The notes under the pieces were generated by a model, which made no database searches, was not told where the DNA came from, and was given only the letters and a program-made list of their open reading frames with translations. 64,000 nt of DNA, from contig NZ_OBMU01000003.1 of NCBI RefSeq assembly GCF_900218065.1, positions 152,549 to 216,548 of the forward strand. The letters run 5' to 3'. This document shows, piece by piece, positions 33,673 through 42,257 of this stretch. A program made the position numbers and the translations under genes. The first letter of the stretch is position 1, and the number at the start of each line of letters is the position of its first letter. The DNA is from Novosphingobium sp. Chol11 (GTDB taxonomy: Bacteria > Pseudomonadota > Alphaproteobacteria > Sphingomonadales > Sphingomonadaceae).

Positions 33673-35091
33673 TTAAGAAACAAGCTCACCAATTCCAGCT
33701 AACCATCTGGAACGGTAGGAGGAAAGATCCTGGTCAAGCGGCTCTACCCGGCTCAGCGATCCTTGCGGCTTCAAGCTGGGATCGATCAGGCGGAGCGCGC
33801 CGAAGGACACGTCATTATGGGCGTTGGCGGTATAGACCTCCATATCCGGCCGCAAGGAAGCCAGCGCCCGCACGAAAACTTCGGCATCGGCAAAGCGTCC
33901 CTCGACCAGCAGCCGGTCTCGCGATCCAATCAGGTCCAGCATCGTGTCGGCAACCAGCGCAGCGTAGAGGCAAACCGCCGCCCGCCGCTGATACCAGTCA
34001 TCCGGGCGCTCCGTCCAATTGCCGGAACCGGCCGGGTAGGGGCCAAAGCCGGGCGCGAGCGTCGGCAGCAGCATCGTCCCGGATTTCAGCACGTCCGGAA
34101 CCGCCGCGATCAAAGCTGGCTGATCGGGCTTGATGTCGACCCGGCGCGTGTCAAATTCGATCACCGTCTCGATTTCCCGGCCGCCCATGAAGCGGGCTGA
34201 TGGAACGGCGCTGCCATAGGCGTCGACATTGACCAGGCAATCCCGCCCTTCGGCAAGGCTGCTCGTTGCCAACGCTTCCTGGGGCAGGCGCATGGCGATG
34301 AACCAAGTGCCGGTAGAGAGGATGGTTGAATCGCCCTGCGCGATCTCATCAAAGCCGCGCGCCGCCAGCAGGGCCGCATTGGAATCATGCAGCCCGGCAA
34401 GGACGCGGATGTCGGCAGAAAGGCCGGTGCGAGCCGCAAGATCGGGCCGCAGCGTACCGATGCTGTCGGCCGCCTTCACCAGCGGTGCGAAGCGTTCAGC
34501 CCAGCCCATCCGCTCGGCCAGCGGAGAGAAGCGGCCAGTATCCGGCGTCCAAAGATCGCTATGGCAACCAAGGCTCGTCACCTCGGTGGCCGCCGTGCCG
34601 GACAGGAACCAGCCCCAATATTGCGCCCAGGGCAGCAACGTTGCTGCCGCCATTTCGGCCGGGTAGAGGCGATCGAGCCAGAACAGCTGAGATCCGATGT
34701 TCAGGCCATCGGGCAGGGCGGGTGAACCTGTGACCGCAAAGGCGTCGCGCTCCTTGCGGTAGGCGCTCATGATGTCGTCCGGAATGGACTGTTCATAATC
34801 GAGCGGCGGGAAAGCCAGCTTGCCATCGGTCAGGGCAGCGACGCCTGCACCATGGGCTACGGGCACGATCACTTCGACATTGCTGGAGGCGTAGCGTGAA
34901 AGTGATTCGACGAGCCAGCCGCCGATGCCGTCCGTGTCGAGGCGGCGGATGCCGTCCTGCGTTCGCACCTCGTTCGGGCGCACCTGACGGTCCAGAATCC
35001 GGCCGTCGCGCGACCATAGGGACACTTTGCTCAGCGTCTTGCCGATATCGACGATAATGGCGAAGCCGAGGTTCAGTTCGTCCTCCCGCAT
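33673..35091 (-). CDS. rhaB: Rhamnulokinase (FGGY family)
   Basis: A 472-residue FGGY carbohydrate kinase from ATG 35091. A GGAGGA site overlaps the start region, and the upstream 41 codons of the open frame lie in promoter DNA. The N-terminal phosphate loop is FAIIVDIGKTLSKVSLW, with VLAGLHDSNAALLAARG at the domain interface and GDSTILSTGTWFIAM near residue 250. The kinase phosphorylates L-rhamnulose at O1 using ATP. It is shorter and more divergent than E. coli RhaB, as in alphaproteobacteria. It heads the minus-strand unit (kinase, lldD, permease, DeoR) and is divergent from the aldolase/isomerase arm. The call rests mainly on the complete rhamnose context. Confidence 0.85.
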   Translation of the reverse strand: MREDELNLGFAIIVDIGKTLSKVSLWSRDGRILDRQVRPNEVRTQDGIRRLDTDGIGGWLVESLSRYASSNVEVIVPVAHGAGVAALTDGKLAFPPLDYEQSIPDDIMSAYRKERDAFAVTGSPALPDGLNIGSQLFWLDRLYPAEMAAATLLPWAQYWGWFLSGTAATEVTSLGCHSDLWTPDTGRFSPLAERMGWAERFAPLVKAADSIGTLRPDLAARTGLSADIRVLAGLHDSNAALLAARGFDEIAQGDSTILSTGTWFIAMRLPQEALATSSLAEGRDCLVNVDAYGSAVPSARFMGGREIETVIEFDTRRVDIKPDQPALIAAVPDVLKSGTMLLPTLAPGFGPYPAGSGNWTERPDDWYQRRAAVCLYAALVADTMLDLIGSRDRLLVEGRFADAEVFVRALASLRPDMEVYTANAHNDVSFGALRLIDPSLKPQGSLSRVEPLDQDLSSYRSRWLAGIGELVS

Positions 35092-35111
35092 GAAAATTTT
35101 CTCATCTTGTT

Positions 35112-35129
35112 TGATCGAATATGATCGAT
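35112..35129. promoter_or_regulatory. Candidate rhamnose operator between divergent arms
   Basis: TGATCGA occurs at 35112-35118 and again at 35122-35128, ten bases apart. An ATCGA/TCGAT inverted pair is embedded in the same stretch. The site lies in the 89-base gap between the rhamnulokinase and aldolase genes, where the DeoR regulator could control both promoters at once. Confidence 0.4.
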
Positions 35130-35180
35130 TAATAACGCAAAGGATTGATTGAGGAAAGCGCAAATGATAATAGGAGCGCC

Positions 35181-37292
35181 ATGAACATGCAAAATCCCGT
35201 CTCGTCCTCGGCACTTCCCTTTGCCGTTCCTTCCAGCCGCTGGGATGACGGCGTCGCCGCGACTCTCAGCCCCGCCGAACTGCTCCTTTACCGGTCGAAT
35301 CTGCTCGGTTCGGACCTCACGGTGACCAATTTCGGCGGCGGCAATACCTCCGCCAAGATCGTGGAGACCGATCCCCTGACGGGTGAGAAGGTGGAAGTGC
35401 TCTGGGTCAAGGGCTCGGGCGGCGACATCGGATCAATGAAACTCGACGGCTTTTCAACGCTCTACCAGGAAAAGCTGCTAGGCCTTGAGAAGCATTATGG
35501 CGGCCCGGACGACGATGACAAGATGGTCGGCTACCTGCCCCACTGCACGTTCAACCTCAATCCCCGCGCCGCGTCGATCGACACTCCGCTGCATTCGCTA
35601 CTTCCTTTTGCACATGTCGATCACGTCCACCCCGACGCCATCATCGCGCTCGCAGCTTCTTCGGGTGGCGAAGCCGCAACCAAGGAAATCTGGGGCGGCA
35701 AGATCGGCTGGCTGCCCTGGAAGCGTCCCGGCTACACGCTCGGCGTCCAGTTGCGTGACTTCGTCAGGGCAAATCCCGGCGTCGAAGGGGTCATGCTTGC
35801 GGGTCACGGCATCATCTGCTGGGCCGACACCGCCAAGTCCTGCTACGAACATACCGTTCAGCTGATCGCGGACGCCGCCGAATATCTGAACGCAAAGTTG
35901 GCTGAAAAGCCAGCCTTCGGTGGTCAGGTGGTTGCGCCCAATACGGACCGTGCAGCGATCGCCGCCGACCTGATGCCGCGTCTGCGTGGCCTGATGACCG
36001 GCGCGCGCGCCAAGGTCGGACATTATTCCGACGACGCCGAAGCTTTGGAATTTGTGGGTTCAGCCGATTTCCTGCGCCTCGCCGCGCTGGGCACGTCCTG
36101 TCCCGATCATTTCCTGCGCACGAAGATCGCACCGCTGCCGCTCGATCCTGCAAAGCTGCAGGATGACGCTTATCTTGCTGGCCAGATCGCCGCCTATCGC
36201 GATCTCTATGCCGCTTATTATGAGCGGTGCAAGCGATCCAATTCGCCCGCCATGCGCGATGCCAACCCGATCGTCATCCTCGTTCCCGGCGTCGGTCGCA
36301 TCACCTTCGCCGGTGACAAGACCACGGCGCGTCTCGCCGGTGAGTTCTACGGCAACGCCATCAACGTGATGCGCGGCGCCGAGGCGATCGGCGAATATAT
36401 CGCGCTCGATGAGCAGGAAGCATTCGACATCGAATATTGGCTGCTGGAGGAAGCAAAGCTCCAGCGCATGCCAAAGCCCAAGCCGCTGGTCGGCAAGATC
36501 GCACTGGTGACGGGCGGCGCGGGCGGCATCGGTGCCGCGACCGCCGCGCGGCTGCTGGCGGATGGCGCTTGCGTAATGCTCGCCGATCGCGATGCCAATG
36601 CGATCGAAGAGGTTCGCTCAGGTTTCGCCAAGCAGTTCGGCAAGGATGTTATCCGCGCCGCCGTCTGCGACGTGACCGATGAAGCGCAAGTCCAGGCCGC
36701 ATTCGACGATTGCGCCCGCGAATTTGGTGGTCTCGATATTCTGGTCGCCAATGCAGGCATCGCTTCCTCGGCTCCGATCGAGGAGACCACGGTCGCGCTG
36801 TGGCGCAAGAATTACGACGTGCTGGCAGAAGGCTATTTCCTCACCGCCCGCGCTGCCTTCCCGCTGATGAAGCGGATGAAGGAACAGGGCGGCGCGTCGA
36901 TCGTGTTCATCGGCTCGAAGAACGGCGTTGCCGCCGCGACCAACGCGTCGGCCTATGCGTCGGCCAAGGCTGCCGCCAACCATCTGGCGCGGTGCCTGGC
37001 GCTGGAGGGCGCGCCCTTCGGCATCCGCGTCAACACGGTGAACCCGGACGCGGTGATCAAGGGCAGCAAGATCTGGGACGGCGACTGGCGCAAGGAACGC
37101 GCCGGCGCACATGGGATCGACTCCGGCAAGGAACTGGAGGAACATTACCGCCAGCGTTCGATGCTGAAGCGGGACGTGCTGCCGTCCGACATCGCCGAGG
37201 CGGTTTACTTCCTGGCTGGCGACATGTCCGCCAAGTCGACCGGCAACATGATCAATGTCGATGCGGGCAATGCCCAGGCGTTCACGCGCTGA
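35181..37292 (+). CDS. rhaD: Bifunctional rhamnulose-1-phosphate aldolase / short-chain dehydrogenase
   Basis: A 703-residue fusion from ATG 35181 with GGAG six bases upstream. Residues about 1-430 are a class II (zinc) aldolase: LTVTNFGGGNTSAK at the phosphate site, FAHVDHVHPDAIIAL with metal-binding histidines, and GVMLAGHGIICW. Residues about 435-700 are a complete short-chain dehydrogenase: LVTGGAGGIGAATAARLLAD at the NAD site, LVANAGIAS, FIGSKNG and YASAK with the catalytic Tyr-x3-Lys. The aldolase splits L-rhamnulose-1-phosphate to DHAP and L-lactaldehyde, and the dehydrogenase is thought to oxidise lactaldehyde to lactate. Such fusions are known in rhizobia and Bacillus (RhaEW). It is followed 23 bases later by the isomerase. 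Confidence 0.9.
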   Translation: MNMQNPVSSSALPFAVPSSRWDDGVAATLSPAELLLYRSNLLGSDLTVTNFGGGNTSAKIVETDPLTGEKVEVLWVKGSGGDIGSMKLDGFSTLYQEKLLGLEKHYGGPDDDDKMVGYLPHCTFNLNPRAASIDTPLHSLLPFAHVDHVHPDAIIALAASSGGEAATKEIWGGKIGWLPWKRPGYTLGVQLRDFVRANPGVEGVMLAGHGIICWADTAKSCYEHTVQLIADAAEYLNAKLAEKPAFGGQVVAPNTDRAAIAADLMPRLRGLMTGARAKVGHYSDDAEALEFVGSADFLRLAALGTSCPDHFLRTKIAPLPLDPAKLQDDAYLAGQIAAYRDLYAAYYERCKRSNSPAMRDANPIVILVPGVGRITFAGDKTTARLAGEFYGNAINVMRGAEAIGEYIALDEQEAFDIEYWLLEEAKLQRMPKPKPLVGKIALVTGGAGGIGAATAARLLADGACVMLADRDANAIEEVRSGFAKQFGKDVIRAAVCDVTDEAQVQAAFDDCAREFGGLDILVANAGIASSAPIEETTVALWRKNYDVLAEGYFLTARAAFPLMKRMKEQGGASIVFIGSKNGVAAATNASAYASAKAAANHLARCLALEGAPFGIRVNTVNPDAVIKGSKIWDGDWRKERAGAHGIDSGKELEEHYRQRSMLKRDVLPSDIAEAVYFLAGDMSAKSTGNMINVDAGNAQAFTR

Positions 37293-37315
37293 TCGGCAAC
37301 GGAGAGGTTATTATC

Positions 37316-38608
37316 ATGAGCAACCTGCCCATTTCCGCGGAACTGATCGCGGAAGCCAACGCCCGCGATGCGAACGCGCTGGACGAAGATTATGCCGCGC
37401 TCGGCCGCAAGCTGTCGCGCACCGGCATCGACATCGAAGCAATCAAGGATCGGGTGGCGGGCTTTTCCGTCGCCGTGCCCAGCTGGGGCGCGGGACGGGG
37501 CGGCACGCGCTTCGCCAAGTTCCCGATCGCTGGCGAGCCGACCAACATCCATGAGAAGCTGGAAGATTGCGCCGTCATCAACCAGCTGAGCCGCGTGACG
37601 CCGCGCGTGTCGCCGCATTTCCCATGGGACAAGGTGAGCGACTACAAGGCCTTGCGCGAGGAAGCTCAGAGCCTTGGCCTGGGTTTCGATGCCGTCAATT
37701 CCAACACCTTCCAGGATCAGGCCGGGCAGGCGCAGACCTACGCCACCGGATCGCTGTCCTCGACCGTGGAAGCGACGCGCCAGCAGGCGGTTGAGCATAA
37801 TATCGAGTGCATCGAGATCGGCCGGCAGTTGGGTTCGACTGACCTGACCGTCTGGGTCGGCGATGGCACCAACTTCCCGGGTCAGCAGGATCTGGGCCGC
37901 AGTCTGGACCGCTATCTGGAAGCTGCCGCACAGGTTTATGCCGCGCTGCCCGACGACTGGCGGATGCTGCTGGAACATAAGATGTTCGAGCCAGCCTTCT
38001 ACTCGACGGTCATCTCTGACTGGGGTTCATCCATCCTCGCCGCGCAGGAACTTGGCCCCAAGGCGAAGTGCCTCGTTGACCTTGGCCACCACGCGCCCAA
38101 CGTTAATATCGAACAGATCGTGGCGCGCCTGCATCGCTTCGGCAAGCTGGGCGGCTTCCACTTCAACGATAGCAAATATGGCGATGACGATCTGGATAGC
38201 GGTTCGATCAATCCGCACCAGCTGTTCCTGGTCTTCAACGAACTGGTGGAGGCAGAACTGCACCCGCGCGACGGGTTCAACCCCAGTTACATGATCGACC
38301 AGTCGCACAATGTGACTGACCCGATTGAATCCATGCTGTCATCGGCGGAAACGATCACGGCCTGCTTTGCCAAGGCACTGCTGGTCGATCGCGAAGCGCT
38401 GCATGCGGCGCAGGAAGCCAACGATACGATGATGGCGTTCCAGGCGCTGCGTCGCGCTTATAATGTCGATGTGGCGCCGATCATCGCCAAGGCGCGACTG
38501 GAAGCTGGCGGCGCGATCGACGTGCTGTCGACTTATCGGGCCAGCTTGTGGCGTGAGCGCAAGGCGCAGGAGCGCAAGCCTGTAGGCCTCGGCGCAGGCA
38601 TCGTCTAA
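37316..38608 (+). CDS. rhaI: L-rhamnose isomerase (Pseudomonas/Rhizobium type)
   Basis: A 430-residue enzyme from ATG 37316 with GGAGAGG upstream. It has the TIM-barrel sugar isomerase layout: VPSWGAGRGGTRFAKFPIAG near the N-terminus, VWVGDGTNFPGQQDLGRSLD, MLLEHKMFEPAFYSTVISDW and CLVDLGHHAPNVNIEQIVAR, then GGFHFNDSKYGDDDLDSGSI with the metal-binding His, Asn and Asp residues. The length and motifs match the RhaI family rather than E. coli RhaA. It converts L-rhamnose to L-rhamnulose with a divalent metal in the cytoplasm. It shares the plus-strand operon with the aldolase fusion and ends at a hairpin terminator. Confidence 0.93.
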   Translation: MSNLPISAELIAEANARDANALDEDYAALGRKLSRTGIDIEAIKDRVAGFSVAVPSWGAGRGGTRFAKFPIAGEPTNIHEKLEDCAVINQLSRVTPRVSPHFPWDKVSDYKALREEAQSLGLGFDAVNSNTFQDQAGQAQTYATGSLSSTVEATRQQAVEHNIECIEIGRQLGSTDLTVWVGDGTNFPGQQDLGRSLDRYLEAAAQVYAALPDDWRMLLEHKMFEPAFYSTVISDWGSSILAAQELGPKAKCLVDLGHHAPNVNIEQIVARLHRFGKLGGFHFNDSKYGDDDLDSGSINPHQLFLVFNELVEAELHPRDGFNPSYMIDQSHNVTDPIESMLSSAETITACFAKALLVDREALHAAQEANDTMMAFQALRRAYNVDVAPIIAKARLEAGGAIDVLSTYRASLWRERKAQERKPVGLGAGIV

Positions 38609-38623
38609 GTTCAAGCAGATTTG

Positions 38624-38651
38624 GGGCGCTGGCAATATTGTCAGCGCCCTT
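38624..38651 (+). terminator. Terminator after rhamnose isomerase
   Basis: GGGCGCTG (38624-38631) pairs with CAGCGCCC (38642-38649), loop GCAATATTGT, then TT. It lies 15 bases after the isomerase stop. It ends the plus-strand rhamnose arm. Confidence 0.65.
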
Positions 38652-38725
38652 ATCCCCCCTCTGCTATTAACATAATCCTTATTATCAATCGATCTCGTTT
38701 GTAAAACGATCTGGCTTTTCATACC

Positions 38726-39076
38726 TCACGCAGCAATAGCCTCTCTTCGACGCGCCTCCTCCAGCGCTTCGTGATTGTCGCCGATCCAGTCGCATATCCC
38801 GCTTACCGTTCCCAAGAAGCTTCGGCCCAGATCCGTCAGCCGATATTCCACGCTTGGCGGCATCGTTGGCAGCACCTCGCGTGAGACCATTCCGAAGCGC
38901 TCAAGTTCGCGCAGGGTCTGCGTCAGCATCTTGGAGCTGATCGGTGCAGCACATCGCTTGAGATCAGAAAAGCGCATCGCGCGCTCCCCCAAACGATAAG
39001 TGACAAGCATTGTCCATTTGTTTCCGACAAGCTCTAGAATCTCGAGGGCAGTCTGGGGGTTCACTCTGGTATCCAT
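38726..39076 (-). CDS. HxlR family transcriptional regulator
   Basis: A 116-residue winged-helix regulator. LEILELVGNKWTMLVTYRLG, RAMRFSDLKRCAAPISSKML and TQTLRELERFGMVSREV form the HxlR core, with YRLTDLGRSF as the closing wing. It is divergent from the NAD(P)-binding protein gene at 39178, with about 100 bases between, so it probably controls that gene and perhaps the SDR genes after it. Many HxlR proteins sense reactive aldehydes, disulphide stress or aromatics; no cysteine is placed near the N-terminus here, so the signal is unclear. Confidence 0.85.
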   Translation of the reverse strand: MDTRVNPQTALEILELVGNKWTMLVTYRLGERAMRFSDLKRCAAPISSKMLTQTLRELERFGMVSREVLPTMPPSVEYRLTDLGRSFLGTVSGICDWIGDNHEALEEARRREAIAA

Positions 39077-39177
39077 AAGATACCTAATACCCGATCGGTG
39101 CCTTGTTGCAAATCGAAACTCGAATCGATACCTCTCTCGATCAAGAGGCGCGGCGCGCCCATGGAGAGGACCCTATC

Positions 39178-40086
39178 ATGAAAATTCTCGTCGTCGGCGG
39201 CACCGGTATGATCGGTGGTCATGCAGCCCTTCATCTTGCTTCCAAGGGGCACGATGTCACGGTTTCAGGCCGCAAGCCTCCCCAACAAAGCACAGAAGTT
39301 TCTCGCATGCCGTTCCTTCAGGGCGATTATGTGGAGGGCAGCTTCACAGGGCAGGATCTAGCGGGATTTGACGCAATCATCTTTGCTGCGGGCAATGATA
39401 TTCGTCATGTTCCCGAAGGCACTGATTATGACGCCCACGTCTATCGCGCCAATGCAGAGGCCGTGCCGCAATTCGCAGCGCTCGCCAAGCAGGCCGGGGT
39501 GCGCCACTTCATTCATGTTGGCAGCTTCTACCCCCACGTCGCGCCGGAACTGGTGGAAAAGAGCGTCTATGTTCGTGCTCGGAAAATGGCGACAGACGGA
39601 ATTGCCGCGCTGGCGGATGAAAGCTTCCATGTCGTCAGTGTGGATGCGCCCTTCGTGGTTGGCACTGTCCCCGGCATGAGCCTGCCGATGTTCGAGGCCT
39701 ATACCCGCTACGCCGAAGGACAACTCGGCATTCCGCCCTTTGGCCCTGCTGGCGTAACCAACTTCATTTCGACCCAGTCCTTGTCTGAAGCGATCGAAGC
39801 CGCGCTCGAACGAGGAGAAAATGGCAAGGCCTATCTCGTGGGTGACGAAAATCTGAGCTTCGCCGATTACTTCAAGCTGTTCTTCCAGGCTGCCGGTAAC
39901 GACGTCGATGTACCTTCGCTCGACCAGGAACATCCGATGCTTCCCGATGTCGCGATCTTCACCGGGCGCGGCAATGTCGTGCAATATGAGCCTGACGCGC
40001 AAACGATGGCTGACTTGGCGTATCGCCGCAATGATGTCGCTCGCGCGGTGAAGGAAGTTGTTGACCAGTTTCGGTCAGTCAAATGA
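39178..40086 (+). CDS. NAD(P)-binding protein (atypical SDR / epimerase-like)
   Basis: A 302-residue protein from ATG 39178, with GGAGAGGA ahead; the open frame extends 25 codons upstream. The Rossmann start is MKILVVGGTGMIGGHAALHL, then VTVSGRKPPQ and FDAIIFAAGNDIRHVPEG. The usual Tyr-x3-Lys pair is not clear (SVYVRARKMA), so it is an atypical extended SDR that may reduce or only bind nucleotide. It overlaps the next SDR gene by four bases and heads the plus-strand unit opposite the HxlR regulator. Substrate unknown. Confidence 0.82.
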   Translation: MKILVVGGTGMIGGHAALHLASKGHDVTVSGRKPPQQSTEVSRMPFLQGDYVEGSFTGQDLAGFDAIIFAAGNDIRHVPEGTDYDAHVYRANAEAVPQFAALAKQAGVRHFIHVGSFYPHVAPELVEKSVYVRARKMATDGIAALADESFHVVSVDAPFVVGTVPGMSLPMFEAYTRYAEGQLGIPPFGPAGVTNFISTQSLSEAIEAALERGENGKAYLVGDENLSFADYFKLFFQAAGNDVDVPSLDQEHPMLPDVAIFTGRGNVVQYEPDAQTMADLAYRRNDVARAVKEVVDQFRSVK

Positions 40087-40868
40087 GCGCCGCTCCGCTT
40101 GCGGGTATGACAGCAGTCGTCACTGGCGGCAGCGGTGGGATCGGTACTGCCTGCGCCAGGGCCTTGGCGGCTGATGGCGCCCGCGTGCTCATCATGGGCC
40201 GCAGGGAAGAGGCCCTTGAGGCCGCACGCAGCCGGATCGTCGCGGACCTACCCGATGCGCAGGTCGCTGTCTTCGCTGGCGATGCCTTATCCGAAAAGGA
40301 TGTCGGGGATGCTCTGGCGAAAGCCTATGCCCTGGCCGATCGGCTCGACATATTGGTTCCAGCGGTCGGCGGTGGCGGCTTTGCGCCCTTCCTGTCGAGC
40401 AGCGTCGCGGATTTGCGCCGGGATCTCGACCTCAACATCACGAGCGCGTTCATCGCTATGCAGCTCGGGGCGAAATTGATGCGAGAGGGAGGGTCGATCA
40501 TATGCATATCGTCGACCGCCGCGACACTCCCCTTCCCCGCGCTTGCGACCTATTGCGCGAGCAAAGCGGGGCTCGAAGGCTTGATCCGCACCGTGGCGGA
40601 TGAACTGGGGGAGCTCGGCATTCGCGTCAATGCAGTGCGTCCAGGTCTTACCCGCAGCGACGCGACCAGGGATATGTTCGCCAGCCCAGCAGTCATTGAC
40701 CGCTTTTTGGAGCAGACGCCGCTCAAGCGGACGGGAGAACCGGAAGATATAGCAGCCGCGGTGGCCTATCTTGCCAGCCCTTCTGCATCCTGGGTCACCG
40801 GCCAGTCTTTCGCTGTCGATGGCGGGCAGGAATTGCGGCGCAATCCCGATCTGTTGGGCGCGGCGTGA
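40083..40868 (+). CDS. SDR family oxidoreductase
   Basis: A 261-residue classical short-chain dehydrogenase. The cofactor site is TAVVTGGSGGIGTACARALA, the central strand ILVPAVGGGGFAPF stands where NNAG is usual, SIICISSTAATLPFPALATY carries the catalytic Ser, YCASKAGLEG gives the Tyr-x3-Lys, and the end is SWVTGQSFAVDGGQELRRN. ATGA overlaps the previous stop. The altered NNAG position is unusual and may change activity. It probably acts with its two SDR neighbours on one catabolic route; the substrate cannot be named. Confidence 0.85.
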   Translation: MSAAPLAGMTAVVTGGSGGIGTACARALAADGARVLIMGRREEALEAARSRIVADLPDAQVAVFAGDALSEKDVGDALAKAYALADRLDILVPAVGGGGFAPFLSSSVADLRRDLDLNITSAFIAMQLGAKLMREGGSIICISSTAATLPFPALATYCASKAGLEGLIRTVADELGELGIRVNAVRPGLTRSDATRDMFASPAVIDRFLEQTPLKRTGEPEDIAAAVAYLASPSASWVTGQSFAVDGGQELRRNPDLLGAA

Positions 40869-40899
40869 TCAACGCATGAATGAAAGCAAGGATTGGATG

Positions 40900-41712
40900 A
40901 TGCTGGATTTTACGGGCAAGTCGGTTTTGGTGACCGGAGGAGGAGCGGGCATCGGGCGCGCCTGCGCCGATGCTTTTGCGCGACAGGGTGCGCGGGTTTT
41001 CATAGCGGAAATCGATCCGGAGCGCAGCGCCGGTTTCACGGCGGGCACGGCCATTCAGTGCGATGTTACGAAGCCGGAACAGGTTGACGCGCTGGCCAGG
41101 AGATTGGAGCAGGAGACAGGCGGGAAGCTCGATATTCTTGTGAACAATGTCGGGCATTTCCTTCATTCCAGACCGTTTTCTGATCTCAGCGGGAATGAGA
41201 TTCAGGACATTATCGGCGTCAACCTGATCAGCCTCATGCAAGTGACCAACCGTCTGCTGCCGCTGCTCAAAGCTTCGGCCCCCGGATGCTCGATTATCAA
41301 CATCACCTCGATCGAGGCCTATCGCGGCATTCCCAACTGCGCCGTCTATGCTGCCGCCAAGTCGGGCATCACCGGCTTTACCAAGAGCCTGGCCCTCGAA
41401 CTCGCGCCGCTCGGCATTCGGGTCAACGACATCGCACCTGAAACCACGGACACGCCGCAGACGCCGATCGACTATATGGTGCCGCCGGAAAATCGCGAGC
41501 ATGTCGAAAGATGGGTCCCGCTTGGACGCTTTGGCCATCCTGATGATTGCGCTGGCGCTGCCCTCTACCTCGCCAGCCCGCTGGCGTCCTGGGTGACGGG
41601 CACGGCGATCCATGTGGATGGCGGTTCATTGGCGGCGGCGGGGTGGATTCGCGACGTCAAGGGCGTCTGGACCAACATGCCGATCGTCACCGGCAATGGC
41701 ATGAACCTGTGA
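40900..41712 (+). CDS. SDR family oxidoreductase
   Basis: A 270-residue classical SDR. I chose ATG 40900 because AAGGA lies seven bases upstream and the protein then opens LDFTGKSVLVTGGGAGIGRA; ATG 40876 in the same frame is the alternative. ILVNNVGHFLHSRPF, IINITSIEAYRGIPN and VYAAAKSGITGFTKSLALEL carry the NNAG-like, Ser and Tyr-x3-Lys motifs, and SWVTGTAIHVDGGSLAAAGW closes the fold. It follows the previous SDR by 31 bases and precedes the SnoaL-like gene. Likely NAD(P)-dependent alcohol/ketone interconversion of an unidentified compound. Confidence 0.85.
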   Translation: MLDFTGKSVLVTGGGAGIGRACADAFARQGARVFIAEIDPERSAGFTAGTAIQCDVTKPEQVDALARRLEQETGGKLDILVNNVGHFLHSRPFSDLSGNEIQDIIGVNLISLMQVTNRLLPLLKASAPGCSIINITSIEAYRGIPNCAVYAAAKSGITGFTKSLALELAPLGIRVNDIAPETTDTPQTPIDYMVPPENREHVERWVPLGRFGHPDDCAGAALYLASPLASWVTGTAIHVDGGSLAAAGWIRDVKGVWTNMPIVTGNGMNL

Positions 41713-41720
41713 GCGGCACC

Positions 41721-42143
41721 ATGAACAGACTGGCGGATGAAGCGGCGCTGCGGCGCACAGCCGACCTTTATGCCCAAGGAGCCGATCGCAAGGACAAGCA
41801 ATTGTGGCGATCCGTGCTGGCGGAAGATTGCCGGATCGAAGGCCCCGGCTTCGTGACCGAAGGACTGGATGCGACGCTGCAATCCATCGATGCGCTAGGG
41901 CAGATGTTCCGATCGACCTTTCACAAGGTCCATAATCAGATGGTTATGATTGATGGCGACAGAGCGAGCGGAGAAACCTATTGCACCGCCGATCATCTCC
42001 TCAATGACGCGGATCAACTGCTGCGCTGGACGATCCGCTATGTGGATGAGTGGCGCCGCGACGGCGAGGACTGGCGGTTCACGCGCCGCAAGCTGGAGCT
42101 GCTTTGGGAGGAGACGGTTCCCGTAACCGTCCGCCAAGGTTGA
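41721..42143 (+). CDS. SnoaL-like (NTF2-fold) protein
   Basis: A 140-residue protein of the NTF2-like SnoaL_4 type. Helix AALRRTADLYAQGADRKDKQ is followed by WRSVLAEDCRIEGPG, VHNQMVMIDGDRASGETYCT and LRWTIRYVDEWRRDGEDWRF. The start is ATG 41721; a GTG four codons earlier overlaps the previous stop and is possible. In catabolic clusters with SDRs such proteins act as dehydratases, isomerases or cyclases, or as accessory pockets. It is the last gene of the SDR unit; the specific role is unknown. Confidence 0.82.
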   Translation: MNRLADEAALRRTADLYAQGADRKDKQLWRSVLAEDCRIEGPGFVTEGLDATLQSIDALGQMFRSTFHKVHNQMVMIDGDRASGETYCTADHLLNDADQLLRWTIRYVDEWRRDGEDWRFTRRKLELLWEETVPVTVRQG

Positions 42144-42257
42144 TGTAGTTGCCAGTTTCATTTGGCAGCAATCACGATCGCGCTACACTGCCGCAAACGG
42201 CCCGGATCATCTGACGCACCGTCGGCGTTAAGAGTCTGAGCAACAAAGTGGAACGCG

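Noticed and set aside
36710..37315. Upstream extension of the rhamnose isomerase frame
   Set aside because: It overlaps the SDR domain of the aldolase fusion in another frame and lacks isomerase likeness; the real start is ATG 37316.
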